From contig JANSLP010000124.1 of assembly GCA_029298735.1 (NCBI GenBank), positions 22,218 through 86,217 on the forward strand: a DNA stretch of 64,000 nt, written 5' to 3'. The DNA comes from Ophiostoma sp. CBS 140.51. Lineage: Eukaryota > Ascomycota > Sordariomycetes > Ophiostomatales > Ophiostomataceae. A program made the translations under genes and the position numbers. Below the pieces are notes generated by a model. The model ran no database searches. It was not told the DNA's origin and worked only from the letters and a program-made list of their open reading frames with translations. Positions 19,886 through 29,338 of this stretch are shown here, one piece after another (the stretch's first letter is position 1; every line of letters starts with the position of its first letter).

Positions 19886-20263
19886 GATGTATTGACCTCT
19901 ATGTATTCCATATGACCTTTTGGTGTCTGCGTTATCAGTTTACCGAGTTGCACAATCAGCTCCAGTCAGCTGGATTAACACTCTCTCGACATGCAATTAA
20001 CTCAGGCCGATTATCTCGGGATGAAGACGGGCGAAACATCTCGAGCGAGGTGGAAGCAAGGGTAGTCTCCACCCAGAAAGGAAAATAAGACAAATGAGCC
20101 GCCGCTTAATTCTTTTATACTAATCCCTCACAATTTGCCGGCCAAGACACGTAAATACCCGTTGTTTAGAGACCACTGTCGCACTAACAGAAGCTAACGA
20201 TGCACACAACACACGACGCGAATGCTCTTGACTAGTCAGCTGAACGGCCTCGCCCGCAATATT

Positions 20264-20385
20264 CCCAGTTTTCTTCGGTTCACTTGGTGGCTGTCTAGGG
20301 TGTTCCCAGAGTTTTCCAAGAGCTTCTCTTGTTTCTCCCAGTGTGTTCCCCGTACTCGTATTCCCAGTTTTCCCCAGACCCCCAT
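20264..20385. repeat. Dispersed TTCCCAG/TTTTC motif cluster
   Basis: Within about 120 bases, CCCAG-type motifs recur (ATTCCCAGTTTTC, GTTCCCAGAGTTTTCC, TTCTCCCAGTG, ATTCCCAGTTTTCCCC). They may be degenerate tandem duplication or clustered regulatory sites between the divergent AKR and sugar porter genes. Confidence 0.5.
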
Positions 20386-20822
20386 ACGCACAAATCCCCA
20401 ATTTCAGCTAGCGACCCCAGGATCATGAGCCACGAGAGGGACAGGGGGTGAACGTGAACAAACAGGAACATGAGCCGAGACCGAAGAAAAATAGACGAAA
20501 AAAGAAGAATAGACCAAAACATCGAAAAGACGGAAAATTGACGGCAGATGGTCTGGGGAAGCTGTCAGCGAGGCCTTGTCACAACACGCAACTCTACGAC
20601 TTGCAGATCTGCATATATGATCACAACATCTTCTCCTCTGTTTGGGTAGTCCTTCTTTTTCTTTTCAGTCTGCATCTCCATCTCACTCCCTTCCTTCCAG
20701 AGTCTTCTAGACTCGGTCTTTTTTTGTCTCTCTCTTTTCTTTTCTTTTCAGTATTCTTCACGGTACTTTCAACTCCCCCTTCCTTTCATTCTCATCCTTC
20801 ACTCCCACACACCAACCCCATC

Positions 20823-22534
20823 ATGGCAGACGAAGTCGAAAAGACTGCCGATCACACCGCCGTGCAGGTGGAGACTCAAGATGACGGCAACCGTCAGACA
20901 GCGGCCCTCGCCGAGGCGGGCGCCGGCGGCAAGCTGGACACCACCAACGAGCAGATGGCTCTCGAGGCCACGCTCGCCGAACACGACTTGACCACGTGGC
21001 AAGCGTTGGTCAAGTACCGCAAGGCCTGTCTGTGGTCGATGCTGGTGTCGCTGTCCATTATCATGCGCGCCTACGATATCGAGATTACGGGTAACTTTTT
21101 CGCCCTGCCGGCTTTCGCGGAGCATCTCGGCGAGTTTGTCAGCGAGGAGCACGGCTACCAGGTGCCCACGCAGTGGCAGGTGGCCATGTCCATTGGCCCC
21201 ATTGTCGGCCAGGTCATTGGTGCCTGGGCGGCGGCCATTCCCATGGACCGCATCGGCCGCAAGAAGACCTTGGCCATTTATTTGGTTGCCACCTCGGCTC
21301 TCGTCTTCATGCAGGTCTTTGCGCCCAACCGTGAGGTCCTGACCGCTAGCATGTACTTGGCCGGTGTCATTTGGGGCGGCTACCACGTCATTGCGCCCAC
21401 CTATGCCTCCGAGGTCCTGCCCCTGCGTTTGCGTGGCATCTTTACCGGCTTCGTCATGCTGTGCTACGTCATGGGCGCACTCATCCAGACCGGTGTCACC
21501 CGTGGCTTTGTCCACTGGACAAGCGTCTGGGCCTACAAGATCCCCTATGCCATCCAGTGGGTGTGGCCCGTCTTTATTTTGTCTCTGCTGTACTGGGCCC
21601 CGGAGTCGCCCTGGTGGTTGATTCGCCAGAACCGTCTCGACGACGCCAAGACCGCTCTCGATCGCCTCTCAAGCAAGGACTCCCGCCAAAACAACCTGAA
21701 TGTCCTCGCCATGATGGTCAAGACGGACGTCTACGAGCGCGAGCTCGAGGTCGGTGTCACCTACAAGGACTGCTTCAAGGGCCCCAACCTGCGTCGTTTG
21801 GAAATCGCCTCGGCCCTCTTTATCATCCAAAACTTTTCGGGTAACGCTGCTGCTTTCGCCGTCTACCTCTTTGAGCAGGTCGGCTTGGACTCGGAAGACG
21901 CTTTCGATATGGGCATTGGTCTGAACGCTGTCGGTTTCGTCGGTACCTGTCTGTCGGTCCTCGTCATGTCCTATCTCGGCCGCCGTCGCACCTGGCTCAT
22001 TGGTTTGCTGTACAACATTGCCTGCCTCTGGGTCGTCGCCCTGCTCTGTTTCGCCAAGGACTACAAGACCAACAAGAGCTATGCCTGGGCCCAGGCCGCA
22101 ATTCTCGTGACGATGCAGTTTGTCTACTCCATGTCCATTGGCCCCCTCGCCTACATTATCTCCTCCGAAATCCCCTCGACCAAGCTCCGAGCCAAGACGC
22201 TGTCTCTGACGGCCACCTTCAACGGCATGACGTATCTAGTCATCACCATTGCCGGTCCCTACCTGCTGAACCCTGGCTCGGCCAACGCCGGTGCCAAGAT
22301 TGATTTCCTGTGGGGTGGCCTCAGCATCTTTTCCTTTATCTGGAGCTACTTCCGTCTGCCAGAGGTGAGTCCCTTCACACTGTACCAATTCTTGTTTCGA
22401 TCTTTCCACTAACAACGTGTGCACAGACTTCCAACCGCACCTACGAGGAACTCGACACGCTCTTCGATCGCCGTGTCCCGGCCAAGAAGTTCAAGACCTA
22501 TGTCATTACACCCGAGGAGGAGGAGACTCACTAA
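20823..22534 (+). CDS. MFS sugar porter
   Basis: Two exons, 20823-22364 and 22427-22534, with a 62-nt intron (GTGAGT, CTAAC branch, CAG), encode 549 residues. I chose the ATG at 20823; the open frame upstream is a pyrimidine-rich leader. The protein belongs to the sugar porter family, plasma-membrane proton symporters with 12 helices. Visible signatures are MDRIGRKKT in the loop after helix 2, EVLPLRLRG (the family's E-x-x-P-x-x-x-R-G variant), PESPWWLIRQ at the end of helix 6, the YLGRRRTWL loop, and SSEIPSTKLRAKT in the second half. The acidic cytosolic N-terminus (about 60 residues) and the tail EEEETH are hydrophilic. It resembles the maltose/alpha-glucoside permease branch. Divergent pairing with the L-fucose-dehydrogenase-like gene suggests import of L-fucose or a fucosylated oligosaccharide; the latter would explain a GH95 enzyme without a signal peptide. 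Confidence 0.9.
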
Positions 22535-22986
22535 AGTGTTCTACACGAGCACATTGGCCAAGTCATCGGCGGGAATCTGCTGGTGGAATAGGCTCACTAT
22601 GTAGATTAAAATTGGAAATTGGAACAACTCTACAATCAAACTCTTTCTGCCTTGTGCAGTTACATCAAGATATATCTTTCGTAATGGTATGCACAGTGAT
22701 GTTGTGTAGTTCCTTCCTGATGAATTACTCTCCCGTGATATTGAGCATGTTTTTTTCTGGATCGTATTGAGAAGTCCACTTCTATCTTTTCTCTAAAATA
22801 CAAAAAACCGTAAATAAATTTATCAGTTTTAAATAATAGAAAACAAAAGCATAAAACATTATTCGACTTCCTTTTCCGAAGAACATTTTGATTTAAGTAC
22901 GAAAACTAAACAAGATTGTTAAAAATGTTCCTCATTTTCTTTCATGTCTTAATACAAATGCAAACCAATCTACCTTGACGCACTGA
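22535..22986. other. Convergent 3' spacer
   Basis: 452 bases of AT-rich sequence between the stop codons of the sugar porter and the class II aldolase, with several ATAAA/AATAAA-like signals (near 22810 and 22840). No gene was seen. Confidence 0.45.
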
Positions 22987-23951
22987 TCACTCCAGAGTGT
23001 CCGGCTCCTCGGTGGTAATTTTGTCAAAGTACGGCTGGAAGCCCAGCCACAGCTTGTTAGGGTTACCGCTCTTGCTGTGGGTAAACTCGGCCTCCTCCTT
23101 GTTGATGTAGATGGGCTCCCAGCCGGGCCGCGTGGCCGACGCATTCACAAGCATTTGGGCCTCACAGCACCGGTCCAGACACATGAACTTGAAGGCAGCC
23201 TCGTCAACGGTACGGCCGCATGTCAGGATGCCATGGTTCTGGAGAATAATGGATGTGCACGTGGGGCCCAGTGCCTGGGCAATACGGGCGCCCTCGTCGG
23301 CCGACAGGACTGTCCCGCCGAACCGGTTATACACGGCCAAGTCATTGTAGAACCGCAGGGCATCCTGGTAAACCATTTCAATGGGCCGTCCAAACGCCGA
23401 GTATGCCTTGGAGTTGACCGAGTGGGCGTGGCAGGCCGCGTTGATATCAGGCCGGGCCTTGTGGATTTGAGAGTGGATGGCAAACGCGGGACCGTTAATG
23501 GGCGACTGGGCACCGCCCGGCTGTACATAGCCGTGCTCGTCGACCAGCACCAGATCCGAGACGCGCATCTGACCAAAGTACTTGCTCAGCGGGTTGATCC
23601 AGAACTGGTCCGGGTTGACAGGGTCACGCAGCGAAATGTGGCCCGAGACACCTTCCTCGAAGCCGCGCTGGGCAAAGAACCGAAAGGCGGCGGCCAGGTG
23701 CTGCTTCTGGTATTCGCGCTGCTCCTCGAGCGTGTCAAAGACGGGCGGTGCGCGGAGCTTGATCTTGCCCTCTGTTTTGTCAGTGGTGAAGATATACATA
23801 CGGAAAGGCATGCCGACGTACCCTTATCAGCCAAGAAGTGGACATCGTTCTGGTAGCCGGTGGCGCCCTTGGTGACGAGCTTCTGCTGGCCAAAAGTTGA
23901 GGCTTGGCCTTCTACAGGCGCAGTCTCAGTGGTAGTTGCGGACGGGGCCAT
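22987..23951 (-). CDS. Class II aldolase/adducin-family protein
   Basis: Two exons, 23822-23951 and 22987-23771, are joined across a 50-nt intron (GTACGT donor, CTGAC branch, CAG acceptor) to give 304 residues. The fold is that of zinc-dependent L-fuculose-phosphate, L-ribulose-phosphate and related aldolases. Zinc ligands are visible: H158-x-H160 in ACHAHSVNSKAY and H223 in QNHGILTCG. The phosphate- or carboxylate-loop region is VSGHISLRDP. The N-terminal 60 residues are a fungal extension with no clear signal. In fungi most members have no assigned substrate. Here it could cleave 2-keto-3-deoxy-L-fuconate to pyruvate and L-lactaldehyde, replacing the HpcH-type aldolase of the L-rhamnose pathway. 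That is inference. It shares a divergent promoter with the Ldh2-type gene, where two TCCGCGGA palindromes lie. Confidence 0.85.
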
Positions 23952-24202
23952 CTTGTGTGTGTGTGTATGGTTGGTGTAGGTGTGTAGGTGTGTAGGTGTA
24001 CGTGGAAAAATTGAGAGTGATGTGATTGTGTAATCAGTTGACTTGTTAATGCGTGTTGATATGCACCCATTCATTCAACTTCTTGGCTCGAATCGTCTGG
24101 TTGATTTATACCATGTTGGGATGAACCAGAACGGTCATCAAGAACCCGCCTCTCACCACCTTGTGCATGTCTTGAATGTAGGGTCATGCCATTATCGTAG
24201 GC

Positions 24203-24210
24203 TCCGCGGA
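24203..24210. promoter_or_regulatory. TCCGCGGA palindrome, copy 1
   Basis: A perfect 8-base palindrome in the aldolase/Ldh2 divergent promoter, 252 bases before the aldolase start and 306 before the Ldh2 start. The same octamer is the yeast Pdr1/Pdr3 response element (TCCGYGGA), which is bound by Zn2Cys6 proteins; here another family member is inferred. Confidence 0.55.
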
Positions 24211-24297
24211 GAGGCAACGGAGAGCAAATATTAAAATCGGAAGATGTTCCAACCTAGAGTTGGACCAAATGCTTGGTGGATACCTGTCCATATTCCC

Positions 24298-24305
24298 TCC
24301 GCGGA
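24298..24305. promoter_or_regulatory. TCCGCGGA palindrome, copy 2
   Basis: A second perfect copy, 95 bases from the first (start to start), in the same divergent promoter. Confidence 0.55.
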
Positions 24306-24515
24306 CCTTGACGGAATGAGTTTCTTAGCTGGAAATACTGTGGACGTCTATGGGCAGCAAAGATATTGATAAACAACATGTACGTCACTGTACCTTGCAT
24401 GATGGTGTTGGCTCTCATTTGATAACTGTGGTAATTTTAGCTTAAGTGAATTGTTGACACTTCACATAATATCTTTTCTCTCTCTCATTTCCATCACTGC
24501 ACAATATCACCGGCC

Positions 24516-25595
24516 ATGGCCGCCTCAACTATACCGTCCGACAAGGTCTTTCTCGCTGTTGACTCCGTCGAGTCTTTTCTTCTCTCGGTGACGACTGCTG
24601 CTGGTCTCTCCCCTGAGCATGCCCAGATCGTTGCCCGTGCCTTGGTGCTAGCCGACCTTCGAGGTGTCGACACCCACGGCGCCAACCGCGTCCCGGCCTA
24701 CCTCGACCGCATCCGTTCGGGAGTTGTGACACCCTCGCCCACGCTCGAGTTTGTCTACAAGACGCCAGTGCTCGCTTCTCTGGACGCCCAAAATGGACTG
24801 GGTATCGTGGCCGCCACTTTGGCTACCCGCAAGGCCGTCGAGATTGCCTCTACGTTTGGAGTCGGCATCGTCGCCGTCCGCAACAGTGGCCATTTTGGCA
24901 TGGCTGCCACATACTTGTTGGAGGCCATTGGTCAAGGCCACGGCGCCATGGTGTTTACCAATGCTTCCCGGAGCATGCCCGCCTGGGGCAGCAAAGAGGC
25001 ACTGTTGGGCACGAGTCCTTTCGCTGTCGGTCTCCCCGGCCGCAACGGGGACCACTGGATCCTGGACATGAGTCCGTCCGTCGTGGCGCGTGGAAAGATC
25101 AGAAAGGCACTGCGTCGTGGTGAAAGCATACCCTCGGGCTGGGCACTGGACGCCGAGGGCCGCAACACCACCGATCCGCAGGCCGCCATGGGTGGTGTCG
25201 TGCTGCCCATTGGCGGTCCCAAGGGTTCCGGGCTGGCCATGATGATGGACATTTTTGGTGGACTACTCACAGGGTCCAACTTTGCTGGTGGTGTGCACGA
25301 CCAATATAAAGTGCTGGACAAGCCGCAGGGCGTCGGGCACTGGATCATGGTCTTCAAGCCGGAGGCGTTTTTGGACAGCAAAGAGGCGTACTACGACAGA
25401 ATGGCCACGGAGCTGGCCACGGTGCGGGGAAGCCAAAAGGCGGCGGGCGTAGAGCGCATCTACACGCCCGGCGAGATTGAGGCCACTGTAGAGGCTGCCA
25501 ACCGGGAACGGGGCGGCATCTACTTTACGGCATCCGAGATTGACGTGCTGAACAAGACCGCCGAGCAGTGGGGGAGCAAAGTGCGGTTGGGTTGA
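24516..25595 (+). CDS. Ldh2/MDH2-family NAD(P)-dependent dehydrogenase
   Basis: A single exon of 359 residues. The family (malate/L-lactate dehydrogenase, distinct from the Rossmann LDH) includes L-sulfolactate, ureidoglycolate and 2,3-diketo-L-gulonate oxidoreductases, all acting on 2-hydroxy/2-keto acids. Landmarks are DLRGVDTHGANRVPAYL (residues 48-64), VRNSGHFGMAATYL with the catalytic His at 126, SPFAVGLPG, DMSPSVVARGKI and GPKGSGLAMMMDI (about 230-245). It looks cytosolic. In the proposed pathway it could oxidise 2-keto-3-deoxy-L-fuconate, or act on L-lactate or a keto acid formed after cleavage; the sequence does not decide. It is expressed divergently from the class II aldolase across a spacer with two palindromes. 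The ATG at 24516 fits the conserved N-terminus. Confidence 0.88.
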   Translation: MAASTIPSDKVFLAVDSVESFLLSVTTAAGLSPEHAQIVARALVLADLRGVDTHGANRVPAYLDRIRSGVVTPSPTLEFVYKTPVLASLDAQNGLGIVAATLATRKAVEIASTFGVGIVAVRNSGHFGMAATYLLEAIGQGHGAMVFTNASRSMPAWGSKEALLGTSPFAVGLPGRNGDHWILDMSPSVVARGKIRKALRRGESIPSGWALDAEGRNTTDPQAAMGGVVLPIGGPKGSGLAMMMDIFGGLLTGSNFAGGVHDQYKVLDKPQGVGHWIMVFKPEAFLDSKEAYYDRMATELATVRGSQKAAGVERIYTPGEIEATVEAANRERGGIYFTASEIDVLNKTAEQWGSKVRLG

Positions 25596-26057
25596 TCTGG
25601 AAAAGGATACTCAAAGTGTTACAATAGATTCATAGACAAAATTCAACTTTAATTCAAAATCATTGACGGCAAAACCAAGGAGAGCAAATGCGAGAGTAAG
25701 AAGACGACCCTCTGAGGGCTTCCTGGGTTTGCGACTTACACAAAATGTCTCCACTATCTCCACGATCATTTTACACACTTTTCCCCTCACCTAAGTCGGT
25801 GCCAGTAGTCTACTCTGAGGTCCGCGGAGCTCAAAAGAAGACCGCGGACCTGCGTCATCGCGGGGTGTTGTCTCCCGCAGTGTCTTTCCGTCGACGATGA
25901 CTCTTCGTGGTCGTGCCACGGATACTGCTTAAATATTCTGTACTTGTCTGTACATTTTGTTGATGGACGCTACAACCAAAACAATCCAACCCCTTGCCTC
26001 AACGTCATCCTTACGTCATTACTTGTCTCTCACACAATCCTCCCCGTCAACATCATC
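25596..26057. promoter_or_regulatory. Promoter region of the isocitrate dehydrogenase paralog
   Basis: 462 bases with the Ldh2 3' end, then palindromes at 25821-25848 (listed separately), and a TTAAATA near 25930 about 125 bases before the start codon. No gene was seen. Confidence 0.5.
25821..25848. promoter_or_regulatory. Paired CCGCGG sites upstream of IDH paralog
   Basis: TCCGCGGA at 25821-25828 is followed 12 bases later by ACCGCGGA at 25841-25848. The pair lies about 210-235 bases before the ATG at 26058 and belongs to the same motif set as the sites at 24.2, 24.3 and 29.8 kb. Confidence 0.55.
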
Positions 26058-27299
26058 ATGGCCGACTCTCAAAAGATCCGCGTGGCCAATCCAGTGGTCG
26101 AGCTCGACGGCGATGAAATGACGCGTGTGCTCTGGAAGACCATCAAGGATACGCTGATTCTGCCCTACCTCGACATTGACATCAAGTACTACGACCTCGG
26201 CCTGCCCAACCGCGACGCCACCGAGAACCAGGTCACCATCGAGGCCGCCGAGGCCATCAAAAAGTACAATGTCGGCGTCAAGTGTGCCACGATCACCCCC
26301 GACGAGGCACGCCAGGCCGAGTTTGGCCTCAAGCAAATGTGGCCGTCGCCCAACGTGGCCCTGCGGTCGACCCTAGGCGGCACCATTTTTCGGGAGCCCA
26401 TTGTGATCCCGCGGATCCCGCGTCTGGTCCCGCGCTGGAAACAGCCGATTGTCATTGGCCGGCACGCGTTTGGCGACAAGTACCGGGCGACGCAGCGCCG
26501 GATGGACGGACCGGGCAAGCTGGAGCTCGTGTTTACACCGACGGGCGGCGATCCGGAAAGCGTCGAGGTCTTTGAGTACCCCGAGGGCGGCGGTGTCGGT
26601 CTGGCGCAGTTCAACACAACAAAGTCTATCACGGATTTTGCGCACTCGTGCTTTGCCTATGCCCTGCAGCGCCAGCTGCCGCTCTACTTTAGCACCAAAA
26701 ACACCGTCCTCAAAGTGTACGACGGGCACTTCAAGACCATCTTCCAGCAGCTGTATGATTCGCAGTACAAGGCACAGTTTGCCGCCGCCGGCATCACCTA
26801 CGAGCACCGTCTGATCGATGACATGGTGGCGTACATGATTAAGAGCGAGGGCGGCTTTGTTCTTGCCCTGAAAAACTATGATGGCGACGTGCAGTCCGAC
26901 ATTGTCGCCCAAGGCTATGGTTCTCTGGGGCTGATGACATCTTTTCTGATTACGCCGGACGGCAAGACGATGCAAACAGAGGCCGCCCACGGCACCGTCA
27001 CCAAGCACTTTCGTGCCCACCAGCAAGGCAAGGAGACGTCAACGAACCCCATTGCCAGCATCTTTGCCTGGACGCGTGCACTGATTAAGCGCGGCGAGCT
27101 GGATGGCACGCCGGATGTGGTGGCCTTTGCCCAGGCCGTGGAGAAGGCGTGCATCGAGACTGTGGACATTGACGGTGTCATGACGCAGGACTTGGCCGCA
27201 GCGTGTGACTTGACGGACCGCTCGGCCTGGGTCACTACTACGGAGTACATCCAGGCCGCGGATAAACGGTTGAAGATGATTCTGGCTGCTGCGAAGTAG
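26058..27299 (+). CDS. NADP-type isocitrate dehydrogenase paralog with altered substrate loop
   Basis: A single exon of 413 residues from the ATG at 26058; the longer frame upstream is leader. The protein aligns along its length with eukaryotic homodimeric NADP isocitrate dehydrogenases: [14 protein letters not shown] at the start, [40 protein letters not shown] (R135, the position equivalent to human IDH1 R132), [55 protein letters not shown] and [17 protein letters not shown]. The substrate loop that normally reads SPNGTIRN is SPNVALRS here (residues 97-104). Ser, Asn and Arg are kept, but the small Gly-Thr pair is Val-Ala. No mitochondrial presequence and no peroxisomal terminal tripeptide are visible, so it is probably cytosolic. 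It may supply NADPH, or act on a related 2-hydroxy acid in this pathway. A housekeeping copy should exist elsewhere. Confidence 0.9.
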   Translation: MADSQKIRVANPVVELDGDEMTRVLWKTIKDTLILPYLDIDIKYYDLGLPNRDATENQVTIEAAEAIKKYNVGVKCATITPDEARQAEFGLKQMWPSPNVALRSTLGGTIFREPIVIPRIPRLVPRWKQPIVIGRHAFGDKYRATQRRMDGPGKLELVFTPTGGDPESVEVFEYPEGGGVGLAQFNTTKSITDFAHSCFAYALQRQLPLYFSTKNTVLKVYDGHFKTIFQQLYDSQYKAQFAAAGITYEHRLIDDMVAYMIKSEGGFVLALKNYDGDVQSDIVAQGYGSLGLMTSFLITPDGKTMQTEAAHGTVTKHFRAHQQGKETSTNPIASIFAWTRALIKRGELDGTPDVVAFAQAVEKACIETVDIDGVMTQDLAAACDLTDRSAWVTTTEYIQAADKRLKMILAAAK

Positions 27300-27809
27300 G
27301 AGGAAGGAAACCAAAAATATGAAAAGATGATAGTTATTGGAAATTGTAATTAAGGAAGATAAATAATAGAAAATAGACTTCACATAGATATCAACCGTTG
27401 TTTAGTGCCGTCTCATCATGCTTTGCACTGTCTCGTCGGTAGTTGAATGAATCTGTGTAAATGGACCTTTACGAGAGAAACTCGTTAATACAGTAGACTG
27501 TGGTGATTTTTCTTCAGAAAAAAGAAGTTGAACATTATATAAAAAACAGTAAATTGTTGTGATCTTTGTGTACATGTATCCTTACGTGATTTCAGAAACA
27601 TGGGTACAAAAAGAGTGTGAGACACAGATGGTCAAATGTGTAATTATCTCGATTATTTGACCAGCGGCGAGCTACTGCTTAAATGACTAAACTGCAGTTG
27701 TCTGGCTACCAGACATCCCCTCTGCGTCCACCATACTTGGGCCTTCCGTGGTCTTTTTCCTTCACCTCCGCGCCCACGCCCATGTTTCTCGATACCATTA
27801 CACCACGGC
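27300..27809. other. Convergent 3' spacer
   Basis: 510 bases of mostly AT-rich sequence between the stop codons of the IDH paralog and an MFS carrier. A 104-codon frame at 27683-27997 overlaps the carrier antisense and is not believed. Confidence 0.4.
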
Positions 27810-29338
27810 CTAATAAGCATACCGCAGCCCATTCTGCCAGCCCATTTTCTTGTTGGTGCTCACCAGCCAGAACCGCAGGGCCCAGGCCGACAAGATCATG
27901 GCCGCCGAAAATGCAGCACTGCTGGCCATGCCAATCTTGTAGTAGGGGCCGTTGCTGGCTGGGTAGAGGTAGGACGTGTACACGTAGGACAGGTTAGCGA
28001 AAGTATTGACAATGGCCAGCGAGACAGCCTTTTTCTCGGCCGTCTGGCCCAGTGTAGCGGCGATCCAGCCAATAACCAGCGAGTTGACGGCATAAGTGCC
28101 GCTGGCAAACAAGAAGGTAGCAAAGTAGCGGGCGCCGTGGTTGAGGGTGGTGCACGAGATAATGAAGCCGACCATGGCGACGCCCATGGTGGCGGTAATG
28201 TGCCAGGTGCGCTCGTTGAACTTGCCGGACGAGATGCCGACCATCCAGGTAATGACACCGGCGACAATATACGGCGGGGCAGTCAGCACCAGCGTAATAA
28301 TGGAGCTCTGGCCCAAAGCGGACAGGACAGTGGGGAAAAAGTTGCTGAAACTGGTCGACGACAAGTGCATGTTTTGCATAAACACAAACAGGTACAGCCG
28401 TGGGTCGCGCACGGCCTGCAGGAGCCCCGACCAGACGCCCGTCTTGGTCTCCATGCCGACCGTGTCGCGGTTGATGCGGTCGACGACCATTTGGCGCTCT
28501 TCGGGTGTCAACCAGCGGGTCTCCATGGGGGAGTTTGGCAGCAAAAACACAGATATGAGAGCAATCGTGAACGTCACAACACCCTCAATGATAAACAGCC
28601 AGCGCCAGCCCTGGATACCGTGGGCACCGTCGAGCGTGGCAAACGTGGCGGCAGCAATCAGTCCCGAAAAGGCCGTGGCGAAAATGTTGCCCGAGTAGAG
28701 AATAGAAATGCGGAGCGCAAGTTCTTTGCGGGTGTAGAAGCGGGATAGCAGATACAGGGCACCAGGATAAAAGGGTGCCTCGGTGAAACCAAGGAAGAAG
28801 CGCACGAGCAGCAGGCCCTTGTAGTTGTGGACGAGTGCCGTGCACGCGGAGTTGACGGCCCACACGGCCATCCAGCCGCCCATGTAGATGGCAGGCCGGA
28901 TGTTGGCCGACGAGATGAACATGTTGGACGGGACCTGGGCGATGATGTATCTGTCTGTCAGTAATGGACATATACATCAATGAGAGTTCAATAAGAGTGA
29001 GCCTACCCCACGAAGAGAATGGAGATACAGGTGTTGTACTGCGTGCCCTTGAGTCCGAGGTCGGTCTTGATGCCGTTGAGGACGGCATTGGCGACGGCGT
29101 TGCGGTCGAGATAGTTCATAAAATACATGCACCACAAAGTCGGCATGACACGAAAGTCAATCTTGCGCACGAGGGCAATCTCACGAGGGTCCGTCTTGGA
29201 CACAGCACCCGAGTAGTCGGCCGTCGGGTCGACAAAGTCCTTGACATCCTTGCTGTCCTGAGCTTCCTCGGTCATTTCAATCTGGAGCCCTTCAGGCTTG
29301 ACATCCTGGGCCAGATATGAAGTGGGCTCGGTGGTCAT
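27810..29338 (-). CDS. MFS carrier, anion:cation symporter (ACS/Dal5-like) family
   Basis: Two exons, 29007-29338 and 27810-28950, with a 56-nt intron (GTAGGC donor, CTGAC branch, CAG acceptor) give 490 residues. The hydrophilic N-terminus of about 60 residues leads into helix 1 (RVMPTLWCMYFMNYLDRNAV), where the Y-L-D-R-N motif is typical of the allantoate permease branch. Further family features are YIIAQVPSNMFI, FFLGFTEAPFYPGALYLLSRFY and FLLPNSPMETRWLTPEER at the central loop. Members carry organic anions such as allantoate, nicotinate, hexuronates or carboxylates with protons at the plasma membrane. In this block it could import or export a sugar acid. Its promoter has a TCCGCGGA at 29758-29765 and a TATA region nearly identical to that of the aldolase gene, which supports joint control. 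Confidence 0.88.

Larger units (their letters stand above)
19685..20822. promoter_or_regulatory. Divergent promoter, L-fucose-dehydrogenase-like AKR / sugar porter
   Basis: 1,138 bases. On the porter side, 20625-20815 is strongly C/T-rich up to the ATG, a usual feature of well-expressed fungal genes. Near 20260-20380 the motif TTCCCAG recurs with TTTTC runs (listed separately). A TATATG lies near 20615. Short frames here look like chance. Confidence 0.5.
23952..24515. promoter_or_regulatory. Divergent promoter, class II aldolase / Ldh2-type dehydrogenase
   Basis: 564 bases. On the aldolase side are GT-rich repeats (23955-24000) in the leader and a minus-strand TATAAATC at 24103-24110, about 155 bases before the start. 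Two TCCGCGGA palindromes (24203-24210 and 24298-24305) sit centrally, so either gene could use them. Confidence 0.6.

Noticed and set aside
20448..20822. 125-residue N-terminal extension of the sugar porter
   Set aside because: It is the in-frame translation of a pyrimidine-rich leader. The hydrophobic Phe/Leu/Ser run comes from CT composition, and porter homology starts after 20823.
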